Assembly: GCF_900182925.1 (NCBI RefSeq)
Contig: NZ_LT900024.1
Coordinates: 1,240,001-1,304,000, forward strand
Length of the DNA: 64,000 nucleotides
From: Psychrobacter sp. LV10R520-6
GTDB taxonomy: Bacteria; Pseudomonadota; Gammaproteobacteria; Pseudomonadales; Moraxellaceae
Reading direction: 5' to 3'
In this document: positions 1-8,703 of the stretch, piece after piece
Layout of the letters: the number at the start of each line of letters is the position of its first letter
How positions within the stretch are numbered: the first letter of the stretch is position 1
The notes under the pieces: model-generated
What the model saw: the letters and a program-made list of their open reading frames with translations, nothing else
Databases searched by the model: none
Told to the model about the DNA's origin: nothing
Position numbers and translations under genes: made by a program

Positions 1-347
1 ATTTAGCACATTATTAGTATATTTAAGAATTCATTTATCCCAAGTCATGACCCACTATCAGCTCATTATTCTTTGTTTTTATCAGCTCGCTTAGTGGTAT
101 GTGAGGTAGCCGCCTCTACTATAACAAAAACTACGCACAGTGCCCATTCGTAAATGGGTGTAAATGCACAAAACGGCATAAATCTTAGCACAGTTAGTGA
201 GTATGACCGCTATACGCCATAAAACTATCGGCAAACCCACACTCAAAACTATGTTACAGTTTAGTGCTATTTACTGGCAGTAGCTTTAATAAGCCAGCAA
301 CCATAATAAGTAAGCAACCCCTCTAATTGATCATACAAGGATATCTG
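1..347. other. Gene-free upstream region of tal
   Basis: No reading frame with a credible start and ribosome site is visible in these 347 bases. The one structure I see is a short perfect inverted repeat, CCCATT-cgta-AATGGG, at 143-158. It has no T-run, so it is not a convincing terminator. The 3' part presumably carries the promoter of the transaldolase gene, but no clear -35/-10 pair stands out. Confidence 0.5.
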
Positions 348-1289
348 ATGAGCGCATTACAACAGCTTCGCACCATGACTACTATTGTCGCCGATACTGG
401 CGATCTTGCCGCTATTGCGCGCCTAAAACCTATTGATGCGACCACCAACCCTAGCCTAATTACCAAGGCGCTCATCCATCCTGACAACCAAGCCATGCTC
501 GCAGACACTATGAATCACCATCAAGGTGACGTAGATGCGGTCATCGATGCCCTCACTATCCAAATCGGTTGCGATATTTTAGAGTTAATTGAGGGTCGGG
601 TATCTACCGAAGTCGATGCGCGGTTGTCTTATGATACGCAAGCCACGATAGACAAAGCTTTAGAGTTTATGGCGGCCTATGAGAATGCTGGTGTCGATCC
701 AAAGCGTGTATTAATTAAAATGGCAGCCACATGGCAAGGTATTGAAGCCGCACGTTATCTTGAAACCCAAGGTATCCACTGTAATCTAACGCTACTGTTT
801 GGTCAGCATCAAGCCATTGCCTGTGCCGATGCAGGCGTTACTCTGATTTCTCCGTTTGTTGGGCGGATTTTAGACTGGCAAAAACGCCAACAAAACCGCC
901 AAAACGTGCCAGCCTCTGATGATATGGGTGTGCAATCGGTCAAGCTGATTTATCAATATTATAAACAACATGGCTATAAAACACAGGTGATGGGTGCAAG
1001 CTTTCGCTCAGCAGAGCAAATATTAGCGCTGGCAGGCTGTGACTTACTGACCATCGCTCCAAACCTCATTGATGAGCTAGCAGCAATGGATATCACAATT
1101 ACTCGCCAGCTGTCTCCAAGTATGTCAATGGAGATGGATGACATGAAACGCGTAAGCTTAACGCATGAAGAGTTTAGCCAAGCCTATCAACAGGATAAAG
1201 TAACCCAAGACTTATTACCAAAAGGTATCGATGGCTTTATTAACGCTCGTGATGAGCTTGCTCATACGTTGGCAGCCATACGTAATTAA
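348..1289 (+). CDS. tal: Transaldolase
   Basis: This cytoplasmic enzyme of the non-oxidative pentose phosphate pathway moves a dihydroxyacetone unit from sedoheptulose-7-phosphate to glyceraldehyde-3-phosphate. The 313-residue product matches the TalB-type length. The early DATTNPSL motif (about residues 30-37) and the Schiff-base lysine in LIKMAATW (about residue 124) are present, as is NLTLLFG near residue 150. I chose the ATG at 348 because AAGG lies seven bases upstream; an in-frame TTG at 327 would add seven residues without a ribosome site. The gene stands alone on the plus strand, and no terminator is obvious directly behind it. The family assignment is secure. Confidence 0.96.
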   Translation: MSALQQLRTMTTIVADTGDLAAIARLKPIDATTNPSLITKALIHPDNQAMLADTMNHHQGDVDAVIDALTIQIGCDILELIEGRVSTEVDARLSYDTQATIDKALEFMAAYENAGVDPKRVLIKMAATWQGIEAARYLETQGIHCNLTLLFGQHQAIACADAGVTLISPFVGRILDWQKRQQNRQNVPASDDMGVQSVKLIYQYYKQHGYKTQVMGASFRSAEQILALAGCDLLTIAPNLIDELAAMDITITRQLSPSMSMEMDDMKRVSLTHEEFSQAYQQDKVTQDLLPKGIDGFINARDELAHTLAAIRN

Positions 1290-1428
1290 TATTGGCTATA
1301 AAGTATTAACTTCAACAGTATTGAATAAAAGGAATGTGCCTATTATTTACCTACTGCCTAGTATTTGCCTACTAACAGCAAGTTAGCTATTATGATTGAC
1401 TTCAAACAACAAAAAGCAAGGCTGGAAT

Positions 1429-1872
1429 ATGAAACGGCTATCAATGTTATTAGCAGGCAGTGCTTTGGCTATGAGTGCAAGTGCAGTGGACTGGTTAGAT
1501 GCATCAGAAAGTGAGTCTGGATCGAGCTTCAGCTTAGATTTAGACTCTATTGAAGGCTCTGATATTAAAGTATTAGATGACTATAAAGGTAAATATATTT
1601 CTGTTTTTATTAATGGAACCTATCCGGCGGATAATAAATATAGGAAAGAACATGGTGCTTATTATGACAACCAGCAATTATTAATATCTTGTAAGAACGC
1701 CAGTTATTATAGAAGAGCCTATGTGAATTATGGTCCTAATAATAAGGCTATAAAATCTTGGCAATCTAAAAAACCCATACTAACGTCCACAGACTTTAAG
1801 CTTACCTCCCCTAAAACGGTAGGTCGAACTATAATAGAACAGACTTGTAGTTATTATAAACAAGCCAAATAA
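1429..1872 (+). CDS. Secreted protein of unknown function
   Basis: The 147-residue product starts with a typical signal peptide, MKRLSMLLAGSALAMSASA, with predicted cleavage after ASA, so it should be periplasmic or exported. The mature part has two cysteines, in LISCKNAS and IEQTCSYY, that could form a disulfide. It is rich in Tyr, Lys and Asn with an acidic Ser-rich start. The pattern faintly recalls surface-adhesin-E-like small proteins, but I do not assign it to that family. An in-frame TTG at 1396 exists; the ATG at 1429 is preferred because the signal peptide begins there and GCAAGG-type purines precede it. A strong terminator shared with apt follows. Confidence 0.7.
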   Translation: MKRLSMLLAGSALAMSASAVDWLDASESESGSSFSLDLDSIEGSDIKVLDDYKGKYISVFINGTYPADNKYRKEHGAYYDNQQLLISCKNASYYRRAYVNYGPNNKAIKSWQSKKPILTSTDFKLTSPKTVGRTIIEQTCSYYKQAK

Positions 1873-1892
1873 CTCACAGTTATACATATCAC

Positions 1893-1928
1893 AAAAAAGC
1901 GCGCTGACTCCACATCAGCGCGCTTTTT
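1893..1928. terminator. Bidirectional Rho-independent terminator
   Basis: A-run, stem GCGCGCTGA, loop ctccaca, stem TCAGCGCGC, T-run. The A-run on one side and T-run on the other let it serve both converging units: the secreted-protein gene (plus) and apt (minus). Confidence 0.92.
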
Positions 1929-1951
1929 TTGCATTCTTTGTCACTAGTTTT

Positions 1952-2536
1952 TTAAGCTTTTAACACTGTATAAACGGGCACTGGAAACTCACCATGTAAA
2001 TCAACCAAATCTAGCAACACCAGCGCGCCCACTACCGTATGTGATGCTGATTCACACAGCTCATAAGCGGTGGTCAGTGTACCGCCAGTCGCTAAGATAT
2101 CATCGACCAATAGCACGCGCTCAGGTGGCAGGTTGTTTTGCATCTCAAGCGTATCTTTACCATACTCTAAAGCATAGGCCTTATTGGCAACAGGTGGTGG
2201 CAGCTTACCTGGTTTCCGCAGCAAGATCATACCTTTACCCAATCGACCTGCTATCAAGCTTGCAAATACAAACCCACGCGCCTCAACCGCACCCAAACAA
2301 TCCACTTCATCCATTAGCCCATCTGGCAATGCCGCTAGCATCGCATCTATGACCTCATTAATATGACTGCGCAGTAACGGGGTAATGTCATAAAAATCAA
2401 TACCCGCTTTGGGAAAGTCTGGTACTGTGCGGATAACCTGCCAAAACGCATGATCAGTATTGAGTATATTAGACGAGTTAGTGTCGGATTTCTTAGTATC
2501 TGACTTTGCTTGTGTAGTAGCGGTGGTAGCGCTCAT
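1952..2536 (-). CDS. apt: Adenine phosphoribosyltransferase
   Basis: The enzyme salvages adenine by joining it to PRPP to give AMP in the cytoplasm. The 194-residue product carries the type-I PRTase PRPP-binding motif VLLVDDILATGGT (about residues 139-151) and the family's VEARGFVFA segment. About 30 N-terminal residues rich in Ser, Thr, Ala and Lys precede the conserved FWQVIRTVPDFPKAGI start, so the N-terminus is longer than in E. coli Apt; a later start cannot be excluded. The gene stands alone and converges on the terminator at 1893-1928. Confidence 0.95.
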   Translation of the reverse strand: MSATTATTQAKSDTKKSDTNSSNILNTDHAFWQVIRTVPDFPKAGIDFYDITPLLRSHINEVIDAMLAALPDGLMDEVDCLGAVEARGFVFASLIAGRLGKGMILLRKPGKLPPPVANKAYALEYGKDTLEMQNNLPPERVLLVDDILATGGTLTTAYELCESASHTVVGALVLLDLVDLHGEFPVPVYTVLKA

Positions 2537-2863
2537 AATAACCCTTAACTTAGATAACTGAAATAATAATACAACGGCAGTAAGTGACTTATAAAGTCTA
2601 AAATTAAAGCAGGTAAAGCATAAAATTAACGCCGGCTATCATAGCATAACCTGCCTTATTATTGCGGCTAGGAACACGAAAAGCGCGTAAGATTATGAGT
2701 GCTTAAAAACAATGAAATAGGATCGGTGACTTGATAAAAACTCACTAATCTCAATATACAAGTGTAAACTTAACCTTGCAGAGTACGGTTATATGCTACA
2801 CTACGTGCGTTTTTGTGGCCCGCTAACGGGGCATAGAATTAGCAACGATCAAAAGGATTATGT
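2537..2863. other. Divergent intergenic region, apt/rubA
   Basis: This is a 327-base divergent promoter region with no gene. A possible plus-strand promoter for the rubredoxin unit is CTTGCA at 2775-2780, a 16-base spacer and TACACT at 2797-2802. The spacing and match are only fair. Confidence 0.4.
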
Positions 2864-3028
2864 ATGAAACGTTATGAATGTATCGTCTGCGGCTGGATCT
2901 ATGATGAAGCGCTTGGCTGCCCCGAAGAAGGTATCGCTCCTGGTACGAAATGGGATGATATTCCTGATGACTGGACGTGCCCTGAGTGCGGTGTTGGCAA
3001 GCTAGACTTTGAGATGATGGAGCTATAA
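2864..3028 (+). CDS. rubA: Rubredoxin
   Basis: The product is a 54-residue one-iron electron carrier. Two CxxC pairs, CIVC near residue 6 and CPEC near residue 39, supply the four cysteine ligands of the Fe(SCys)4 centre. The GWIYDEA, FTxIPDDW-like ([13 protein letters not shown]) and C-terminal acidic segments are standard. AAAGGA lies seven bases before the ATG. In Moraxellaceae such rubredoxins pass electrons from rubredoxin reductase to oxygenases such as alkane hydroxylase, but neither partner is in this window. The hydrolase gene follows after 31 bases and is probably cotranscribed. Confidence 0.96.
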   Translation: MKRYECIVCGWIYDEALGCPEEGIAPGTKWDDIPDDWTCPECGVGKLDFEMMEL

Positions 3029-3059
3029 GAACTAGATGATACTTTAAATAGGAGAGCTC

Positions 3060-4082
3060 ATGACGAACTCAAATTATCCTGATGGTGCTGACTTGCCTAA
3101 AGAGATGTTTAATTACCCTACTCCCGCATGGCAAGCATTCGGTGAACATAATTGGCGCACCTCAGACCTGAGCGATCATCTCTATCAGGCGATGATCGAT
3201 ATTGGTGACGGTATTAATTTATGCGTTGAAGCGGGTGGTAATCCAGATAACCCACCATTACTGATGGTCATGGGATTAGGCTCACAAATGATATTTTGGC
3301 CAGACGATTTTATCAAGCGTCTGATTAATGCTGGATTTTTTGTGATTCGTTTTGACAATCGTGATATTGGGCTGTCCTCAAAAGTACAGATTGAAGGTCT
3401 ACCGCGTATTAGCCAGTTCAAAATGATGCTGCGTATGCAAACCGGTCTGTCTAACAAAAGCCAACAGGTTGCTTATAACCTGACTGATATGGCTGAAGAT
3501 ACTGTGCGGCTGATCAAGGCGTTACAGCTTGGTCGTACTCATCTGCTTGGCGCATCTATGGGCGGTATGATCGCTCAAATCGTCGCGGCGCGTTATCCAA
3601 GCTTGGTACAGCGTATGGCGCTGATGTTTACCACAAACAATCGCGCGTTTTTAAGACCACCAAAAGCTAAGCAGTTGTATACGCTAATTAATCGTCCTGA
3701 GAGCCACTCTGAGCGCGATATCGTACGCCATAGCGTCTGGTTTATGAAAACCGTAGGTACGCCAGGACATGTCAACGTACGAACGGTTCGTGAGATTGCT
3801 AAATTACGTTATCAGCGTAACTTTCACCCGCTTGGCACCGTACAACAGCTCAATGCTATCTTAGCGTCAGGCTCTATCAGCCGCTTTAGCAAGCAGATCA
3901 AAGCACCAACCATTGTTATTCATGGTAGTGTCGATGGACTACTGCCCACCTCACAAGGGCGCGTGGTTGCTAAAGCTATTCCGAATGCTAAGTTTCATCT
4001 TATAGAAGGAATGGCCCACGATATTCCAGCCTATTATCAACCTTATTTAGTTGATTTAATCCGCAATCATTTGTTAGATTAA
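3060..4082 (+). CDS. Alpha/beta-fold hydrolase
   Basis: This 340-residue single-domain alpha/beta hydrolase is probably a cytoplasmic esterase or lipase of unknown substrate. The nucleophile elbow GASMGG (about residue 165), an acid residue in GSVDGLLP (about 293) and a histidine in GMAHDIP (about 320) give a full catalytic triad. The oxyanion segment is VMGLGSQ near residue 70. No signal peptide is seen. It lies 31 bases behind rubA with AGGAGAG-like purines before its ATG, so the two likely form an operon. That pairing would fit hydrophobic-substrate metabolism, but the function is not established from the sequence. Confidence 0.85.
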   Translation: MTNSNYPDGADLPKEMFNYPTPAWQAFGEHNWRTSDLSDHLYQAMIDIGDGINLCVEAGGNPDNPPLLMVMGLGSQMIFWPDDFIKRLINAGFFVIRFDNRDIGLSSKVQIEGLPRISQFKMMLRMQTGLSNKSQQVAYNLTDMAEDTVRLIKALQLGRTHLLGASMGGMIAQIVAARYPSLVQRMALMFTTNNRAFLRPPKAKQLYTLINRPESHSERDIVRHSVWFMKTVGTPGHVNVRTVREIAKLRYQRNFHPLGTVQQLNAILASGSISRFSKQIKAPTIVIHGSVDGLLPTSQGRVVAKAIPNAKFHLIEGMAHDIPAYYQPYLVDLIRNHLLD

Positions 4083-4125
4083 TTGGCTCTTAAAATTCTA
4101 ATTTATTACAAGCTCAAAAAAAAAT

Positions 4126-4171
4126 AGGATAAAACGTATAGGTTATTCATACGTTTTATCCTCTTTTTTTT
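4126..4171. terminator. Bidirectional terminator after the hydrolase gene
   Basis: Perfect 14-base arms (AGGATAAAACGTAT / ATACGTTTTATCCT, 4126-4139 and 4149-4162) with a nine-base loop, an A-run before and a T-run after. It can stop the rubA-hydrolase unit and the converging WG-repeat gene. Confidence 0.92.
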
Positions 4172-4201
4172 GCGCAGCCGCCTAAACCCATAACAGACAT
4201 C

Positions 4202-5263
4202 TTAATCACAGCCGATGCTCTGTCCGTCTTTATCAATACACATTTTGTCGCCATTCTGAAGGCTGCCAATCCAAGCCTTGCCGTCTTTAAATATAAAAGC
4301 AGACACGCCTTTATAGATATCACCAGTATCTACACTACTCTCATCAAAGCGAAAGGGAATAGTCAGCTCACCGCCTAAATTAACAAAGCCCCATTTGTTA
4401 TCAACGTGCACGCCAGCCAAACCTTCAGAGAACGGCCGTACATCATCAAATGAGTAGGTAATCATCGTAACGTCTTTATCATCCACAAATCCCCATTTAC
4501 CATCTTGTTGATGTGGCTGTAAGGTCGTAAAAGAAGGTGTTTTTGATGGTCTCGTTTGTGGAGACGGTATCGCTTGTGAGGACGATGAAGAAGCATTGTT
4601 TGATGCTGATGAGGAGTGATCGTTATTACTAGTACTATCACTTTTCGCATTGGGATTACCAATCGCTTTGCCATTTTTATCCACCCAACTGCTGGCTTTG
4701 CTTTTACGCACAAGCGCCGTACCACTACGATAGTTATTAATATCACTAATCGCTGCTGAGAATGGCACGACAATATCATTAGACGTGCTAATAACCCCAT
4801 AGTTACCGCCTTTTTTTACCACAATACGCCCTTCAGATACGGGTCGTGCCCAGCCTTTACCGCCTGCTTCATTAAGCAGGTTGTAAATGGTTGGGATAAC
4901 CTCGCGACCTTGCATATTAATATAACCGACATGGCTATTACGCAGAACAGGTAATAGACCTCCCGATAAATTATCTGCGTCGGCCTGTTGGTAACGTGAT
5001 AAATCAACCACTTTTTTGCCGCTACTATTGAGTAACGCGACCGGTGCACCAAAATCTTTGATGGCTAAAAAATAGCTACTATTAGCGGTGCAAGAAACGT
5101 TTTTATAATAACTTTTAGGCAGTTTACAACTGGCTGCTTGCGCTACTGGCATGAAGACAACAACACTTAATAAAACACCAAGCGCAAAATGTAACCGCGT
5201 GGTCTTCGGCGATAAATAAGATGCTAACGGTAGCTGTGGTGTTAATAGAGAATCTTGCAGCAT
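4202..5263 (-). CDS. WG-repeat protein, secreted
   Basis: The 353-residue product has an N-terminal hydrophobic stretch (about residues 27-43, ending PVAQAAS) that looks like a signal peptide after a long n-region, so it is probably exported. WG-type beta repeats are visible: GYINMQGREVIPTIYN, NYGVISTSNDIVVPF, KWGFVDDKDVTMITY and KWGFVNLGGELTIPF. A Ser/Asn/Gln-rich linker (about residues 203-245) splits the repeats into two blocks. WG proteins are usually of unknown function and probably form binding surfaces. The ATG at 5263 is used; an internal start near the hydrophobic segment is possible. It is a single gene converging on the terminator at 4126-4171. Confidence 0.8.
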   Translation of the reverse strand: MLQDSLLTPQLPLASYLSPKTTRLHFALGVLLSVVVFMPVAQAASCKLPKSYYKNVSCTANSSYFLAIKDFGAPVALLNSSGKKVVDLSRYQQADADNLSGGLLPVLRNSHVGYINMQGREVIPTIYNLLNEAGGKGWARPVSEGRIVVKKGGNYGVISTSNDIVVPFSAAISDINNYRSGTALVRKSKASSWVDKNGKAIGNPNAKSDSTSNNDHSSSASNNASSSSSQAIPSPQTRPSKTPSFTTLQPHQQDGKWGFVDDKDVTMITYSFDDVRPFSEGLAGVHVDNKWGFVNLGGELTIPFRFDESSVDTGDIYKGVSAFIFKDGKAWIGSLQNGDKMCIDKDGQSIGCD

Positions 5264-5678
5264 AAGTAGCCCTAAGCTAGAAATATTTAGAAGTATGTAA
5301 AAGTACTGGGAGCATATTGAATGTTAAAAGTTACGGAGAACAAAATATAAAAATAGGAATAATCGGTGAGCCAACTTTATCCGCTATTATTTGTTATTGG
5401 TCGCCATTATAAACTGCTAAACTAACAAATGGCTAGGGTGACGCCAATATCAATCCTGTAAGGATGTGAGTGTATTATTTAACCAGCGCCAGCAATTCGT
5501 CAGGATCAAATATTTGTTAGAGTTATGACGGGCTGCTCAATATACTTTGATTCTGATATCGTCCATTTCATTCAAAAACACTTTGTCATTAAATATGTTT
5601 GCCCTATTAGCTTTTGGGTCAAAACGTTTACAATGACTCGTTTTTTAAGTTGCTCATTAATCAACCTAAGGATACCTT
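5264..5678. other. Gene-free divergent region
   Basis: These 415 bases between the WG-repeat gene and the DMT transporter hold no gene I can support. A short minus-strand frame at 5475-5516 reads like the C-terminus of a two-component receiver protein, but it is only about a dozen codons long. Confidence 0.4.
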
Positions 5679-6611
5679 ATGGCTGTTGCCTCTTCACGTT
5701 CTGCATCCATAGGGTTACTCATTGGTTGTATTATTTTCGGTTTAGGCAGTCTGATTGTTGCTCATGTCGATATTGGCGGTTGGGCGATGGCGTTTTGGCG
5801 ACTTGCTATTTCGGGAGTAATATTTGCCGTACTGGCCAAACTAACGGGTCAGCGACTCCCTCGCTCAAGACGTGCTATATTTTATGGCTTATTGTCAGGG
5901 GCATTTTTAGGTTTGGATTTAGCATTATGGCACGAAAGTATTTATGCGGTCGGCCCTGGCATCTCGACCTTACTCAACAGTTTGCAGATTTTCTTTTTAG
6001 CAGCTATTGGCTTCTTATACTTCAATGAACGTCAATCGATTTTACAGCTGCTCAGCTTGTGTCTGGCCATGCTGGGAGTCGCGATGATTGGCAGCCCTGA
6101 GTTTGCGCAGAATGCTAACGCCACTTGGGGTTTTGTAACTGGTATTGTTTCAGGTGCGATGCTAGCGGCGTCAATGACTTTTATCCGTAAGACTCACGAT
6201 ACCGAACCGACACCGATATTTGTATTGATGCAGCTGATCAGTATTGGGGGTGTATTAGCGATGATTTTACCGATGTTGGTCTTTGATATGGGTCATATCC
6301 TGCCCAATACCTGGTCTGATATTGGCTGGATATTGGTATATGGTGCGGTCATGCAATGCTTGGCGTGGGGGTTAATTGCTTATTCTATCCCGAAGATGTC
6401 ATTAGCGCTGACGGGTTTGCTATTATTGACCGAGCCAGTTGCCGCTTTAGTCATTGACTATAGCTGGCTGGATAAGCCTATTAACACCTTACAATGGAGC
6501 GGCGCGCTGCTGACTATGTTTGCCATTTATTTAGGCTCTCTCAAGCCTAAGCCGCGCACGCTGCGTCGCTATCGGTTTTTTGCGCGATTCTACAAGCGTA
6601 AGTACAAGTAA
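5679..6611 (+). CDS. EamA/DMT-family transporter
   Basis: The 310-residue inner-membrane protein is of the drug/metabolite transporter superfamily, with two EamA repeats of about five transmembrane segments each. Glycine-rich hydrophobic helices run from residue 10 to about 290, and a very basic tail (KPKPRTLRRYRFFARFYKRKYK region) marks the cytoplasmic C-terminus. WHESIYAVGPGISTLLNSLQ is the typical first-repeat motif. Such proteins export amino acids, purines or other metabolites; the substrate cannot be told. AAGGAT stands five bases before the ATG. It converges with the uracil permease gene. Confidence 0.88.
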   Translation: MAVASSRSASIGLLIGCIIFGLGSLIVAHVDIGGWAMAFWRLAISGVIFAVLAKLTGQRLPRSRRAIFYGLLSGAFLGLDLALWHESIYAVGPGISTLLNSLQIFFLAAIGFLYFNERQSILQLLSLCLAMLGVAMIGSPEFAQNANATWGFVTGIVSGAMLAASMTFIRKTHDTEPTPIFVLMQLISIGGVLAMILPMLVFDMGHILPNTWSDIGWILVYGAVMQCLAWGLIAYSIPKMSLALTGLLLLTEPVAALVIDYSWLDKPINTLQWSGALLTMFAIYLGSLKPKPRTLRRYRFFARFYKRKYK

Positions 6612-6633
6612 AATACGGATTATTCGTTTTTCA

Positions 6634-6660
6634 CTATTGGCTGAACATGGCCACCAATAG
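6634..6660. other. Inverted repeat between convergent genes
   Basis: CTATTGG and CCAATAG arms, with inner GGC/GCC pairing, lie between the converging transporter genes. Flanking TTATTCG/CGAATAA could extend the stem across a bulge. There is no proper T-run on either strand, so its role as a terminator is uncertain. Confidence 0.35.
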
Positions 6661-6716
6661 CGAATAAAAGAATCGTTGCAACGTTATATACCTGTTTATT
6701 TACCGAGACCAACAAC

Positions 6717-8138
6717 TCAGTCTTTTTGCAGATTAAACAATGCATTGAGCACAATCGCGGTTAAGGTAGCGGTACCAATACCGCCTAAGTCAAAGCCGCC
6801 TAAATGCAAACTAAAATTACCGGTACCCATAATTACAGTGACGGCGGCAATAATTAAATTGCTGTTTTTACTAAAGTCGATATGACTGTCTATCCATATT
6901 TTTGCACCTGCGATAGCAATCAGACCAAATACTACGATTGATGCACCACCTAACAATGCCGGTGGAATAGTCTGAATAATCGCGCCAAACTTCGGTGACA
7001 ATCCTAGCAATATAGCGACCACGCCTGCAATCACAAAGATAGTGGTGCTATAAACCTTAGTCACTGCCATTACGCCAATATTCTCAGCATAAGTGGTCAC
7101 GCCTGTCCCACCAAAACCGGCTGAAAAAGTCGTTGCCAAGCCATCAGCGAAGAAGGCTCGACCCATATAAGGGGTGACGCGGGCTTTGGTCATGCCTTCA
7201 ACGGCTTTAAAATGCCCTAAGTTTTCGGCAATCAAAATAAAAGCCACCGGCGCAATTAATATAATCGCACTCAACTCAAAACGTGGCGCATGAATACTGG
7301 GCAGGCCGAACCACGATGCCGCTTGGATACCACTAAAGTCAATTGGCGCGCCAAAGCCCAATACATTAGTCATTACAAAGTAGGCCACATACGACAATAT
7401 CAGGCCGGCCAGTAACAATAAGCGCCGCAGCATGCCGCGCGTAAATACCGCCACACCACTGATAAGCAATACCGTCAACGCCGCCATCCAAGCATCAAAC
7501 TGATTGGATGATACCCCTTGAATAGTTACTGGTGCTAAATTAAGACCAATAATCATTACAATTGCGCCGGTTACAATAGGTGGCATTAAGCGCTCAATCC
7601 AACCCGTGCCTGTCTTTATAACCAATAAACCAACCAAAGCATAAATGATACCGCAGACCATAATGCCGCCTAAAGCGACATTTAGGTTACTGTTAAAGCC
7701 TACCCCAGCATAGGCAGTAACCGCGATAACCGGACCGATAAACGCGAAGCTTGACCCTAAATAACTGGGCATGCGACCACCAGTGATGATGAAGAACATC
7801 ACTGTACAAATACCGGACATTAAAATAGCCAGATTGGGATCAAACCCCATTAATAGGGGTGCAAGTACCGTCGAGCCAAACATTGCAAAGGTATGTTGAA
7901 CCCCCAGCAGGATACTTTTTGATGGCGGTAGATACTCATTGATACCGACAGGATGACGATCCAAGTCGCCTTTGAATGGTCGCCATGTTGGGAACCAACG
8001 GCCATTTTCGAAGTCTGGATTGTGCGGTAAAGTCATAGTAGCCGAATCAATACCCGCAGCTTCTAGCGCTGTGGGAGTATGATATTCTGCTTGCGAAGTT
8101 TTCTCTGATGAAGAGGAGTGCTCTGAAGGAGATGCCAT
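6717..8138 (-). CDS. uraA: NCS2-family uracil/xanthine permease
   Basis: This inner-membrane nucleobase:proton symporter has 473 residues. UraA-type signatures are clear: SFAFIGPVIAVTAY in the first core repeat, AENLGHFKAVEGM (the glutamate and histidine of TM8), and GGTGVTTYAENIGVMAVTKVYS in TM10. About 65 hydrophilic residues precede the first membrane segment, which makes it longer than E. coli UraA (429). Uracil is the likeliest substrate given the GFGGTGVTTYAENIG motif, although xanthine carriers share much of it. It is a single gene with AGGA ten bases before the ATG. Confidence 0.88.
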   Translation of the reverse strand: MASPSEHSSSSEKTSQAEYHTPTALEAAGIDSATMTLPHNPDFENGRWFPTWRPFKGDLDRHPVGINEYLPPSKSILLGVQHTFAMFGSTVLAPLLMGFDPNLAILMSGICTVMFFIITGGRMPSYLGSSFAFIGPVIAVTAYAGVGFNSNLNVALGGIMVCGIIYALVGLLVIKTGTGWIERLMPPIVTGAIVMIIGLNLAPVTIQGVSSNQFDAWMAALTVLLISGVAVFTRGMLRRLLLLAGLILSYVAYFVMTNVLGFGAPIDFSGIQAASWFGLPSIHAPRFELSAIILIAPVAFILIAENLGHFKAVEGMTKARVTPYMGRAFFADGLATTFSAGFGGTGVTTYAENIGVMAVTKVYSTTIFVIAGVVAILLGLSPKFGAIIQTIPPALLGGASIVVFGLIAIAGAKIWIDSHIDFSKNSNLIIAAVTVIMGTGNFSLHLGGFDLGGIGTATLTAIVLNALFNLQKD

Positions 8139-8703
8139 GCGCGCTTGTCCTATGTGGCCTAAGCTAATAATAACAGGCTAATAATAGCTAAGGAAAATTA
8201 AAAAGATAAATAGGGACGATTTTAATTAATGGTGATCATAAACGGGAACGATCATATATAGAAACAATAAAAACTAATGCGAATCCATAACACCTTATTA
8301 GGCATATCGTGCCAAATAAACCTACTTATTTAACAAAAAAGCAGCCAAGATATAGTTTTTTTATAAAATATCTATATTTCGCTAGATGTATCCGGTTAGA
8401 TATGTTCTACTAAATTCATCACTTCGGCTGCTCGCACCCCATACATTCTACAGCGACAACCACTTACAGGATGTTACATAAGCGTCGATGCTGAGCATCA
8501 TAACGGAATTTAATAATAAACAACAGCTATTATTCTCCTGTCATCTGTACTATCACGTTTACACACTTCCATAGACGATGCTCCAAACTCACCCATTAGC
8601 GGTGCCTATTTTCTATCGCTGCCTGTCACATTTGTGATACAGGTACTTAGTCTGGGCTGTGTGATAACGCTGACTCTATTTTCACTTTTTTTGGTAATTT
8701 ATT
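8139..8703. other. Gene-free divergent region, uraA/sdaA
   Basis: In these 565 bases without a gene I see two small dyads: GATGCT-g-AGCATC at 8487-8499 and TCACA-tt-TGTGA at 8626-8637, the latter about 65 bases before sdaA. Either could be an operator, but no known consensus is matched. The rest is AT-rich and unremarkable. Confidence 0.4.

Noticed and set aside
5475..5516. Minus-strand frame reading FDPDELLALVK then stop, like a response-regulator C-terminus
   Set aside because: Only about a dozen codons with a stop just upstream; too short to call a gene remnant.
5525..6028. 167-codon plus-strand frame overlapping the DMT transporter gene
   Set aside because: It is the transporter gene read in another frame, with no ribosome site and Cys-rich, unprotein-like sequence.
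6634..6660. Standard Rho-independent terminator between the two transporter genes
   Set aside because: The stem is followed by no T-run on either strand; kept only as an inverted repeat.
8626..8637. CRP-type operator before sdaA
   Set aside because: TCACA-N2-TGTGA has the half-sites in the reverse order and wrong spacing for the TGTGA-N6-TCACA consensus.
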